Part shown: one piece after another, positions 17,091 through 26,064 of the stretch
Position numbering within the stretch: position 1 is the stretch's first letter
Layout of the letters: each line of letters starts with the position of its first letter
Assembly: GCA_947174515.1 (NCBI GenBank)
Contig: CAMWJD010000004.1
Coordinates: 1-32,964, forward strand
Source of the DNA: an uncultured Porphyromonadaceae bacterium
GTDB taxonomy: Bacteria > Bacteroidota > Bacteroidia > Bacteroidales > Muribaculaceae
Direction of reading: 5' to 3'
Length of the DNA: 32,964 nucleotides
Notes under the pieces: generated by a model
Databases searched by the model: none
Seen by the model: only the letters and a program-made list of their open reading frames with translations
What the model was told of the DNA's origin: nothing
Translations under genes and position numbers: made by a program

Positions 17091-19172
17091 TCATCGTCCT
17101 CCTGTCTTTGAATGATCCACATTAGCATCAGCATTAATAATCTTGTTTGCACCATGTTTCTGTCGTCCCCATTGCAGATTGTAACTTATATTGATATATA
17201 TCATGCGCATATCAAGACGCATGTGCTGCTCGTTGCGGTTCCACTTACTTAATGACTTGCTCCCCTGATCATATTTTCCAAATGGCATCAATATTCCGGC
17301 ACCAAACTGCCATGATTTCCAGTTATAGCTGAAGTCAATAAGGTTGATGTCTTCTCCCCAGCTGATTTTCTCGCCCCAAAGGTCACGTTGTGCCTTCACA
17401 TATTGGAATACAAGCTGAAAACCCTTGTGCATGAACATCAGTGCCGCATCCCCGCTCCACGCATTATTATATAGTGTGTAATTATTGCCTTTCATTCGTT
17501 CTGCACGAAATTGGATCGTGCCGGAAAACATAAGCCAATCGGGAATGATCTGTATTTGTTCGGAAAGCCAAAAGCTCAGGTTAGACAGTCCCTTGCTGTT
17601 CTCATAAGAGGTGATGAGCCTGTCATTATCCCAATATAGATATGGAGTTATGGCGTCGGGACTTGTAAAAGCCCTTGCACCAAAAGAACCGGATACACGC
17701 TGATTGAACAGATTATGGGAATATCTGAATGTCAGCATATAAGATGAAGATGTTTTCAAGTTTGAATTTCCGATACGCCATTGAAAACCATCAAGCTGCT
17801 GCGGCGCTATGTTGGTTTGCTCTAAAGTAGGGGTAGATTGCCATGATGTGAAGGCAAGTCTGAAATTATGGTTTTGATTAAGGGAATAAGTCGCCGTCGC
17901 TTGCGGTCGCAGATTCCATGAATCGTTTCCCTGATTGGTTTCCGTAAACTTGAAGGATGTATATTGCGCTCCAAGTCCACCTGTAAGTGTTACCTTGTTT
18001 ATGCGTTGGAAATATTCCGCGAAGAAATACACCTTGTCTTGCCTTTGGTGGAAGACCTCTCCCCCAAGATTCTCATACAGCGAACGATTACGGTTGGCGG
18101 TATAAGATGCTCCGGCTGTAAGTTTGGATAAACTCCATTTCTTGATGTAGTCAGCTTCAACGCCATAAGCCTGATTTCGGTCTTTTATATAAGTGCTTAC
18201 GTTTGTTATATAGTCCGTGACATTCTCGTATCGCTCAAGATAGTTGGAATATGAATGACCATTATATAGGGATGCGCTGAAATCAACTACGAGTGTCTGA
18301 CGCCTCGGAAGATGTTGCTCCAGATAAGCGGAAAACTGTGGAGTCGTACCAACTCTACCCGATTCATCACTTAGAAGTAAATCCTTATTCCCGTTACTCA
18401 GTGAAATGAGCCCGTCATATCGGAAAAGATCGGATAATGTCTTGTTAGCAACCAACTGAACATAAAAAACGGTCGTGTCAGGCTTTATATAATTGTAGGA
18501 AAGCCATCCTGAACACATAGAATTATTCAGTTTACCTCCAAGTGGCGTCTCTGTCCTTGTAAGTTCCATGCCATCAGGCCATGTGAAGGTCTCGTCATAA
18601 TCACGATGAGCTTTGATGCCTTCTGTGAGTTTGAAGTAGCCCCCAACTTCCCATTGTGAACGACCTGTGTTGAATTTGGCATTTCCATGATAGGTGCCCC
18701 ATCCGCAGTTGAGCGCGGGTCTTACATTCAGCATAAGGGAACCGCCGACAGTAGGATTCGTGACTATGAAGTTCAACACATAATTTGCACCACCATAACG
18801 AAGGCCCGGATTATCCATCCATTCTACCCGTTTTATGGATTCAGGCAAAAGAGCCTTCACCTGTTCGATCGATGACTCTCTGCCATTTATTCTCACTTGA
18901 ACTGATTGTCCGGCAGAACTTATGGTGCCGAGAGCATCGTTGACATTTAGCGACGGTATCATAAGATTGCGGAGCAACTGCATTCCATTTTTGGAATTGT
19001 CAACCGCACTCTTCGACGGATGGTAAACGTCCATGTCCGCCTTACGTATTACTTTTGGTGCCTCAATTACGATTTCATTGAGTTCTTGATTAACTATCGA
19101 GTCTGATGGTTCCTGTGCATTTGCCAGAAAAGCACAAGTCAACATAAATAATATAGCCGCGGATTTATTCAT
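17091..19172 (-). CDS. TonB-dependent-receptor-like outer-membrane beta-barrel protein
   Basis: Start placed at the Met of MNKSAAILFMLTCAFLANAQ (signal peptide); plug-like QLLRNLMIPSLNV...VQVRINGRESSIEQVKALLPESIKRVEWMDNPGLRYGGANYVLNFI, long beta-barrel-like C-terminus. Confidence 0.88.
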   Translation of the reverse strand: MNKSAAILFMLTCAFLANAQEPSDSIVNQELNEIVIEAPKVIRKADMDVYHPSKSAVDNSKNGMQLLRNLMIPSLNVNDALGTISSAGQSVQVRINGRESSIEQVKALLPESIKRVEWMDNPGLRYGGANYVLNFIVTNPTVGGSLMLNVRPALNCGWGTYHGNAKFNTGRSQWEVGGYFKLTEGIKAHRDYDETFTWPDGMELTRTETPLGGKLNNSMCSGWLSYNYIKPDTTVFYVQLVANKTLSDLFRYDGLISLSNGNKDLLLSDESGRVGTTPQFSAYLEQHLPRRQTLVVDFSASLYNGHSYSNYLERYENVTDYITNVSTYIKDRNQAYGVEADYIKKWSLSKLTAGASYTANRNRSLYENLGGEVFHQRQDKVYFFAEYFQRINKVTLTGGLGAQYTSFKFTETNQGNDSWNLRPQATATYSLNQNHNFRLAFTSWQSTPTLEQTNIAPQQLDGFQWRIGNSNLKTSSSYMLTFRYSHNLFNQRVSGSFGARAFTSPDAITPYLYWDNDRLITSYENSKGLSNLSFWLSEQIQIIPDWLMFSGTIQFRAERMKGNNYTLYNNAWSGDAALMFMHKGFQLVFQYVKAQRDLWGEKISWGEDINLIDFSYNWKSWQFGAGILMPFGKYDQGSKSLSKWNRNEQHMRLDMRMIYINISYNLQWGRQKHGANKIINADANVDHSKTGGR

Positions 19173-19225
19173 AACTGATTTTTTTATTTCCGGTGTAAAG
19201 TTAAACAATCTTTTTCTGACATGCA

Positions 19226-19241
19226 GCACACAAAAGTGTGC
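19226..19241. promoter_or_regulatory. Small perfect inverted repeat GCACAC-AAAA-GTGTGC upstream of the beta-barrel gene
   Basis: 6-bp arms, 4-nt loop, about 55 nt upstream of the ATG at 19172. Confidence 0.4.
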
Positions 19242-19278
19242 ATTTATTCTTGTCTCAAATTTGCATAACAACAGGAAA

Positions 19279-19398
19279 TAAGTAGCTAAGAAAAATTAAA
19301 CGACATATGTTACTAAGTAATCCGATAATGGTCTTGATATGATACATGCGGTCAAGCTGCTTGAATTACATTATCGTTTAATTTCCGTGAGCTACTTA
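19279..19398 (-). mobile_element. Short non-autonomous terminal-inverted-repeat element (MITE-like), copy 2, 120 bp, inverted relative to copy 1
   Basis: Ends TAAGTAGCTAAGAAAAATTAAACGA / reverse complement TAAGTAGCTCACGGAAATTAAACGA (25 bp, 4 mismatches); 47-bp arm shared with copy 1. Confidence 0.7.
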
Positions 19399-20151
19399 TA
19401 GTAATTTATAGTTAGTTGCGTAGGATATTGCCTCTGAAATATTGCTTACCTCCAATTTCTCAAACAGGCGATGACGGGCCGACTTGACGGAATCAACGGC
19501 AAGGTGCGCTTGCTCTGCGATTGCATTGATTGTCAATCCCTGAATGGAAAGCGTCAGAATCTCTTTCTCAGTTTCATTCAATACCTGTGAATTGTGCTTA
19601 TTCCAACGATGGATTTCCATGTCATATTTCCAATATTCCGATTTATCACGACAATACATGGTGATATGGCCGGCTTTTGAGTGCGTGGAAAGCGAAACAA
19701 CCGACAGGCCAAGCCACATGGTTCCGTCAGGTTGAAATGCCAAGCCCGTCAACTTATGGTTGATAAGGATTTTTTCGTGTCCGTTTACAATGTGAAAATC
19801 ATATGATATTGTGTAATTCCCTCTCTCCTCCGGTGGCACCTTATTAATGAAAGAAAAGCCGGCCTTATTAATATCCAACAACATTTTGACTTCATCGTCA
19901 GGCACATGATCAAGATAGAACTGATAACCGAGATCCTTTACCTTCTGTGCATCAATCCCGCACAGGAACAGAGGATTTGGAGAGACGTAAAGAAAATTCT
20001 TTCGGTAATAGTCTATGATATAGACACTTTGGTAAGTGGCATTGGCAAACGCCTCGGCAGTCCGTACATAGGCCTCTGCGAGTCCATAATCCGGTTCACC
20101 GCTCACTGCATTGCCGGAATAGAAGAAGTCCTCAACTTTGTTATTACCCAT
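19396..20151 (-). CDS. LuxR-type helix-turn-helix transcriptional regulator with PAS-like N-terminal domain
   Basis: C-terminal LNETEKEILTLSIQGLTINAIAEQAHLAVDSVKSARHRLFEKLEVSNISEAISYA; N-terminal PAS-like YIIDYYRKNFLYVSPNPLFLCG; start at MGNNK preferred over 20166 because of the promoter position. Confidence 0.85.
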   Translation of the reverse strand: MGNNKVEDFFYSGNAVSGEPDYGLAEAYVRTAEAFANATYQSVYIIDYYRKNFLYVSPNPLFLCGIDAQKVKDLGYQFYLDHVPDDEVKMLLDINKAGFSFINKVPPEERGNYTISYDFHIVNGHEKILINHKLTGLAFQPDGTMWLGLSVVSLSTHSKAGHITMYCRDKSEYWKYDMEIHRWNKHNSQVLNETEKEILTLSIQGLTINAIAEQAHLAVDSVKSARHRLFEKLEVSNISEAISYATNYKLL

Positions 20152-20174
20152 AGTGCGTTGATACATTTAATATG

Positions 20175-20182
20175 CAAAGTTA
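20175..20182 (-). promoter_or_regulatory. Possible -7 element TAACTTTG for the LuxR-type gene
   Basis: Minus strand TAACTTTGCATATTAAATG; no clear TTTG at -33. Confidence 0.4.
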
Positions 20183-20217
20183 AGCGAATTTTTACGAAAA
20201 AAGATATGAAATAAATA

Positions 20218-20244
20218 AAAAATCGCCCATGAGGGGCGATTTTT
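20218..20244. terminator. Terminator hairpin downstream of the M3 peptidase gene
   Basis: aaaaatcgccc (20218-20228) / gggcgattttt (20234-20244), 11-bp stem, 5-nt loop. Confidence 0.85.
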
Positions 20245-20299
20245 ATACATAGGTATATTTTTTTGAGTAATCAGAACTTCGATATCTGACCACTATAAA

Positions 20300-22447
20300 T
20301 TATTTCACAATGCCATCACGCTTCATCATGGCGTCTACAGTTGGTTTCTTACCTCTGAATTCAATATAGAGTTCCATCGGATCAACCGTACCACCCGATT
20401 CAAGCATCTTATGAAATTTATCGGCTGTCTTCTTATCAAAGATTCCATTTTCTTGGAAAGCGGCGAAAGCATCTGCATCAAGAGATTCTGCCCATTTGTA
20501 TCCATAGTATCCGGCTGCGTAGCCACCTGAGAAGATATGTCCGAACTGGGGCGAAGTAAGACAGCCGTCTACAATATCAAAAACCTTAACCGGCTTGATT
20601 GCCTCTCCCTCAAACACTGCGATATCCTGAGTTGCCCTAAGTGGATCTTCAATCATATGATATGCCATGTCAAGATAGCCAAAACCAAGCTGTCGCATAC
20701 AGCGATATGCGGCTCCAAACTGAGATGCAGTCACAAACTTATTTATCAGCTCCTTAGGCATCTTCTTTCCTGTCTTATAATGCTTGGCGAATGTATCAAG
20801 GAATTTCTGCTCTGTCAGATAATTTTCATTAAACTGCGAGAAAAGCTCCACGAAATCATGATAGACGTTAGTGCCGCTTAGACTGCTGTATTTCGCTTGC
20901 GAACTCAATCCATGAATGGCATGCCCGAATTCGTGAAGGAATGTCTCAACTTCTCCGGGGGTCAATAGAACCGGGTCATTCCCAACGGGTTTTGAGAAAT
21001 TCATCACAATAGAGATAACCGGAACATTTCTGTTTCCTTCATCATCCTTAGTTTCAGTATTGAACTCAGTCATCCATGCGCCCGATCCCTTACCCGGACG
21101 ATAATAGAAATCAGTGTATAGCACACCGAGAATCTTTCCATCTTTGTCAAAGACCTCGAATGCCTCCGCATCAGGATGGTATGTAGGAATTGATTTATTT
21201 CGCTTGAAAGTATACCCGTAAAGCTTAGTGGCAAGTCCAAATACACCGTCGATAGTATTATTGAGTTCAAAATATGGCTTCATATCCTCATCATTGAAGG
21301 CATATTTCTCATTTTTCAGTTTATCAAACCAATATGAGTAATCCCAAGGCATAAGCACGAAGTCCGCGCCCTCCTTCTGTCGTGCAAACGCTTGCACTTC
21401 CTCTATCTCCTTGCGCATAGGCTCCGTATAATTATCATTCAGATTGCCTAAGAATTCCATTACAGTCTCCGGATTTGAGGCCATGGTGTGTCCGAGCTTA
21501 TATTCTGCAAAATTCTTATGTCCTAAAAGCTTAGCTATTTCAAGACGTACATTCGCAATATCCTTGAGAATTTCAATATTTGAATACTCCCCTGAAATAT
21601 TGCGTGATCCGTAAAGGCGATATAATTTTTCTCTAAGTTCGCGATTGTCAGAATACTTCATAAACGGTCCATAAGAAGGAGCAAACACCGTGATAAGATA
21701 CAGACCCTCACTATTGTTTTTTCCTTCTTCCGCAAAGGTTGCATCAGCTTCTGCCTTTGCTGCCGTTTTTATTGACTCAGGCAGTCCAGCAGTCTCCGCC
21801 TCGGTGATAAACATCCGGCGAGACTTGTCTTTCATGCCATTAGTGACATTTTGGGAGAATTTCAGATTAAGTTCACTTAGTTCTGAAGTCAACTTGCGGT
21901 ATTTTTCCCTATCTTTACCTTTAAGAGCTGCACCATTGTCGGCGAAAGAAGCATAAGTTTCAGAAATAAGTCTCTTCTCCTCAGGAGTGAGGCCCTCCTC
22001 ATTGTCGCGGTTTTCATACACTTGCTTGATTCTGTTGAAAAGACCTTCATTAAGCAAGATATTGGCACTGTGCTCCGCAAGGAGCGGCGTCACGTTCATC
22101 ATTGCCGTCTGATATGCCTCATCTCCGCAAGCTCCTTCAAGATTGGAGAGCGCAAGCACCGCACGGTTCAGTTCCCAGCTGCTTCTGTCGAGAGCTGCTA
22201 TTGTATTCTCAAAGGTCGGTATCGATCTCTGATTCACAATTGCAGATATAGCCTTATTCTGAAAATCTATGCCTTTCTTTACAGCTGACTCAAGATCTAA
22301 GGCTGTGATTTTATCGAATGGAAGCGTATTGTGTGGAAGTCCCGAAGGAGCCAAGACAGGATTACAGCTGTCATTTATTGCCTGTGCATGAAGTGAACCT
22401 GTTACCATAGCTGTAGCTGCTAACATTGTTAATACTGTTTTTTTCAT
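20300..22447 (-). CDS. dcp: M3 family metallopeptidase (peptidyl-dipeptidase Dcp-like), exported
   Basis: 715 aa; signal peptide; zinc motif FLHEFGHAIHGL; GSGAWMTEF; FSGGYAAGYYGYKWAESLDADAFAAF. Confidence 0.93.
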   Translation of the reverse strand: MKKTVLTMLAATAMVTGSLHAQAINDSCNPVLAPSGLPHNTLPFDKITALDLESAVKKGIDFQNKAISAIVNQRSIPTFENTIAALDRSSWELNRAVLALSNLEGACGDEAYQTAMMNVTPLLAEHSANILLNEGLFNRIKQVYENRDNEEGLTPEEKRLISETYASFADNGAALKGKDREKYRKLTSELSELNLKFSQNVTNGMKDKSRRMFITEAETAGLPESIKTAAKAEADATFAEEGKNNSEGLYLITVFAPSYGPFMKYSDNRELREKLYRLYGSRNISGEYSNIEILKDIANVRLEIAKLLGHKNFAEYKLGHTMASNPETVMEFLGNLNDNYTEPMRKEIEEVQAFARQKEGADFVLMPWDYSYWFDKLKNEKYAFNDEDMKPYFELNNTIDGVFGLATKLYGYTFKRNKSIPTYHPDAEAFEVFDKDGKILGVLYTDFYYRPGKGSGAWMTEFNTETKDDEGNRNVPVISIVMNFSKPVGNDPVLLTPGEVETFLHEFGHAIHGLSSQAKYSSLSGTNVYHDFVELFSQFNENYLTEQKFLDTFAKHYKTGKKMPKELINKFVTASQFGAAYRCMRQLGFGYLDMAYHMIEDPLRATQDIAVFEGEAIKPVKVFDIVDGCLTSPQFGHIFSGGYAAGYYGYKWAESLDADAFAAFQENGIFDKKTADKFHKMLESGGTVDPMELYIEFRGKKPTVDAMMKRDGIVK

Positions 22448-22532
22448 AAATGCAGTTGCGGGAACCCGGAATTTCAGTCCCGGATTCCCGTCTTTCGTGT
22501 TATTATATGTTACTGTTTATTCTTACAAATCA

Positions 22533-25346
22533 TTATTCCGCTGCCGGTTTTCCAACCATTATTACCTCGATCTCGTTCTTACCGTCGTAGACATTCTTAA
22601 GGAACTTGTTGAAGTCATCAAGAGTAAGAGACTGGAGAGCTTCTATATAGCCTTCATGAGTGTTGGCTCCGCGCTCTGCATTCATAATGCAGCCTGTCCA
22701 GTAACTGTTGGTCTTTGAATTGATCTCATACTGCTTGATAGCTGCTTCTTTCACTTTATTAAAGTGATCAGCCTTCGCGCCATTCTTGAGTAAATCGTTG
22801 AGTTCCTTTTCGGCACGAGCCTCAAGGCGTTCGAGTTTTTCTTCTGCAGTCTGATAGAAGTATTGCAGTTGCCAAAGATTAGTCTGGTAATTGAAACCGG
22901 ATCCTACACTGGCACCATATGTGCCACCTTCATCTTCACGGAGAGTCTCAATGAATATCATATCAAGCACCTCGCCCATGAGATCTACCATGATGCCATT
23001 CTTCACGTCCCATTTCAAGTTGGAACCGGAATAGAGATTAAACACTTGAGTAACCGGAGACTCCATAGACTGGTCGAATTTGTCTTCCACTTTTCCACTT
23101 ACCGGCTTGAGGTCAGTCAGCACCTTGGCAGAAGTAGCCTTTCCTTTTGAAGGAAGCGAAGCGATATACTGTTCAAGAACCGGACGCAAAGTCGCTTCAT
23201 CTATGTTGCCTACGAAGATGAAAGTATAGTCAGCTGCATTTTCCAAAGACTTCTTAGCCATCGAAAGCATGTTGCCGTAGTTTGCTTGCTTGAGTACTTC
23301 AACGTCGACGGGCATCATCAAAGGATTATCTCCGTAGACAGCCTTGCTCAGACGCTTGCCGAAGATTGTATTTGGAAGTTTTGATTGGGCTTCATAGATA
23401 GGAATAATCTTGTCAATCTGCGATTGATATGTTGTCTCATCAGGATTCAGTTCAGTGAAATATGCGTAGATCACTTCTGCAAGAGTATTGAAATCCTTTA
23501 CGCTTGAATTTCCTTCAAGCACGTCAGTGTAGCCATTGACGGCATATCCGAGAGAGACAGTCTTTCCTGCAAGATACTTCCTCATGGTGTTGACATCAAA
23601 GTTGCCGAGTTTTGAAAGTTCTACCGCATCATTGATCATCAGCACATCAGCTGCCTGAGCTTTCGAATACATTTGCTTTCCACCGTTACGGAATGCTACT
23701 ACTCTGATTTCGTCTGCCTTGAAGTCGGTGTTCTTAAGGATCACCTTCACCCCGTTGGAAAGAGTGAATTCAGTAGTGCCCATAAGGGGATTGTCAGAGG
23801 AAGATTTTATTGAACCTTTCTTGGGAAGTTTGGCAATTAGAGGTTCCGTGATCACTTCATCCACATATGCCTCATACTCTGCATTGATTGTTCCCTCAAG
23901 AGCAGCAATCATTTCATCTTCCTTCATAGGAGTGATATTATCTTTCAAGGGTTGATTGACTACGATCACCTGATTTTCCGCAGTCAGAAGTTGCTGCCCT
24001 ATTTGATTGTATGCTTCGACAGGAAGCATCGGGATTATTTGCTTGGCAAGTTGAAGTTCTACTTCAATACCGGGAGTAGCCTCATTATCGATAAAATGAC
24101 GTATAAGTTCGCGACCATATGTTTCGCTATATGTCTTGTCTTTCTCATTGAAAGTTTTTTCAAGTGTATTCAAGAGTTCTGCATTTGCTCTTTCAAGTTC
24201 AGAAGAAGAGAAACCGGTCTTGCAGGCACGAGCCACTACACCCATCGCAGCATTATAAGCGGAGAGCACATCATCTTTCGGGACCACTGTAATTTCAAAA
24301 GCATCTTTTGTGGCAGCCACGAGAAATTCTCCCAGCCTCACTTGTGCTCCGGCATAAGGGCACTGGGGATCAAGAGCATATTCGGAAATACGATTTTGAA
24401 GCATATCAATGAAAATATTCTTCATAATAGCATCTGACATATAGCCTTCTACTGAATTTCGCATTTCCCAAGGCATCTTATCCTGCTTGAAATATGTCTG
24501 CACAATAGTCCTGTCAAGTTCAGGATCCTGAAACAGAACAAATATAGGTTCTTTGTTATCGCTGATATCCACATATTCACGAGGAGCGGCATCTTCCGGC
24601 ATCTTGACAGTTGAGAAGAGGTCCTTGACTTTCTTTTCCATTTCTTCCGCATCAAAATCACCGACAATCACAATTCCTTGCTGATCCGGACGATACCATT
24701 TTTTATAGTAGGCTCGAAGCACTTCCGGCTTAAAGTTCATCACTACCTCCATCTTGCCGATTGGCATCTGCTGATACTGATATTCCTTAAAAATCTGAGG
24801 AAGAATCGTAGTGTACATTCTTGTGCCTACGTCATTTCTGGATCGCCATTCTTCGTTGATCACACCCCTCTCTGCATCTATCTCTGATTCTTCAAGCAGA
24901 ATACCGTCGCACCAGTCGCGGATCACAAGAAGAACGCTATCCATCAGAGGCTTGTCTGTTGTGATGACATTGTTGATATTATACACTGTTTCATCGAAAC
25001 CGGTATAAGCGTTGATATCTGCCCCAAAACGGATACCCTTGCTCTGGAGATAATTGAGCATCGCCTTACCGGGATAGTGAGTGATACCATTGAACGCCAT
25101 ATGTTCAAGGAAGTGAGCAAGACCAAGTTGGTCTTGATTTTCAAGAGCGCTACCTACTTTCTGAGCTATGTAGAAGTTTGCTCGTTCTTTAGGTTGCTCA
25201 TTGTGTAAGATGTAATAGGTCAATCCATTCGGAAGCACACCAGTCTTGACCTCAGATTTGAGCGGCAGCGGAGTAATGGGCATCTGCTGCGCAAAAGCAA
25301 CCACAAACATCAGGATGAGGGTTGCCAGACTCGTTAGTCTTTTCAT
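22533..25346 (-). CDS. M16 family (insulinase-like) metallopeptidase, exported
   Basis: 937 aa; signal peptide; inverted zinc motif LAHFLEHMAFNG; two tandem M16-like halves. Confidence 0.94.
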   Translation of the reverse strand: MKRLTSLATLILMFVVAFAQQMPITPLPLKSEVKTGVLPNGLTYYILHNEQPKERANFYIAQKVGSALENQDQLGLAHFLEHMAFNGITHYPGKAMLNYLQSKGIRFGADINAYTGFDETVYNINNVITTDKPLMDSVLLVIRDWCDGILLEESEIDAERGVINEEWRSRNDVGTRMYTTILPQIFKEYQYQQMPIGKMEVVMNFKPEVLRAYYKKWYRPDQQGIVIVGDFDAEEMEKKVKDLFSTVKMPEDAAPREYVDISDNKEPIFVLFQDPELDRTIVQTYFKQDKMPWEMRNSVEGYMSDAIMKNIFIDMLQNRISEYALDPQCPYAGAQVRLGEFLVAATKDAFEITVVPKDDVLSAYNAAMGVVARACKTGFSSSELERANAELLNTLEKTFNEKDKTYSETYGRELIRHFIDNEATPGIEVELQLAKQIIPMLPVEAYNQIGQQLLTAENQVIVVNQPLKDNITPMKEDEMIAALEGTINAEYEAYVDEVITEPLIAKLPKKGSIKSSSDNPLMGTTEFTLSNGVKVILKNTDFKADEIRVVAFRNGGKQMYSKAQAADVLMINDAVELSKLGNFDVNTMRKYLAGKTVSLGYAVNGYTDVLEGNSSVKDFNTLAEVIYAYFTELNPDETTYQSQIDKIIPIYEAQSKLPNTIFGKRLSKAVYGDNPLMMPVDVEVLKQANYGNMLSMAKKSLENAADYTFIFVGNIDEATLRPVLEQYIASLPSKGKATSAKVLTDLKPVSGKVEDKFDQSMESPVTQVFNLYSGSNLKWDVKNGIMVDLMGEVLDMIFIETLREDEGGTYGASVGSGFNYQTNLWQLQYFYQTAEEKLERLEARAEKELNDLLKNGAKADHFNKVKEAAIKQYEINSKTNSYWTGCIMNAERGANTHEGYIEALQSLTLDDFNKFLKNVYDGKNEIEVIMVGKPAAE

Positions 25347-25385
25347 ATTGTTATTATTGTTTAAGAATTATATTTTATTCTTTTT

Positions 25386-25501
25386 AGTCTAATTGTCTTA
25401 TAAGTCCTATTAGTCTTATAAGTGCTATTAGTCCAATTAGATTTATAAGACTTACAAGATTTATAAATCATACAAATCCCATAAGTCCTATATTAAGTTA
25501 G
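25386..25501. repeat. Degenerate 9-bp-period tandem repeat, about 12 units (consensus near AGTCYTATA)
   Basis: Units read directly: agtctaatt gtcttata agtcctatt agtcttata agtgctatt agtccaatt agatttata agacttaca agatttata aatcataca aatcccata agtcctata. Confidence 0.85.
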
Positions 25502-25521
25502 ACGCAAGAACATACAAAAAA

Positions 25522-26064
25522 TTACATTTTTATTATAGTTTTTTGCGTAATTATCATATCCATCGCTACATCGTGAGGCTCAGAGGGTATGCTGTCGAAG
25601 AGTTGAAACTCATATCCAACCCCGATTTTTGTTGCTTTTGACGTCGCAAGAAGTCTGTCATAAAATCCCTTACCCCTTCCAAGACGATTCCCTTTGCGGT
25701 CGAAGGCTACAGCAGGGATTATCATAAGCTCCATGTCATCTACATCCGCACAATCATTGCCTGTAGGCTCTTCTATATGAAAGGATCCGAGCTCCAATCT
25801 TGATTCCTCATATGGAAGAATATCAAGATTCACACCATTTACACGCGGAAGAAAAAATCTCTTCCTGTCACGCCATTTCCTCAGAAACTTTATAGTAGAA
25901 AGCTCATCGGGCAATGAATGATACATCAATATATTCTCAGCCATTATAAAAGCTGCTGTTTTCTCCAATTTCGAAAACACCTCTTCCGCCGCACTCTCCT
26001 TCTCCCTTTCCAAGAGCATCATGCGGAGATCCTTTATCTTTCTGCGAATTTCCGATTTATCCAT
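25522..26064 (-). CDS. 5-formyltetrahydrofolate cyclo-ligase
   Basis: 180 aa; LMIIPAVAFDRKGNRLGRGKGFYDRLL signature. Confidence 0.94.
   Translation of the reverse strand: MDKSEIRRKIKDLRMMLLEREKESAAEEVFSKLEKTAAFIMAENILMYHSLPDELSTIKFLRKWRDRKRFFLPRVNGVNLDILPYEESRLELGSFHIEEPTGNDCADVDDMELMIIPAVAFDRKGNRLGRGKGFYDRLLATSKATKIGVGYEFQLFDSIPSEPHDVAMDMIITQKTIIKM

Noticed and set aside
22461-22490. Inverted repeat gggaacccgg...ccggattccc between M16 and M3 genes
   Set aside because: Short stem with mismatch, long loop and no U-run on the minus strand; too weak to call a terminator.
25386-25501. Period-9 array considered as a CRISPR-like array
   Set aside because: Units are contiguous and degenerate with no spacers, and no cas genes are present.
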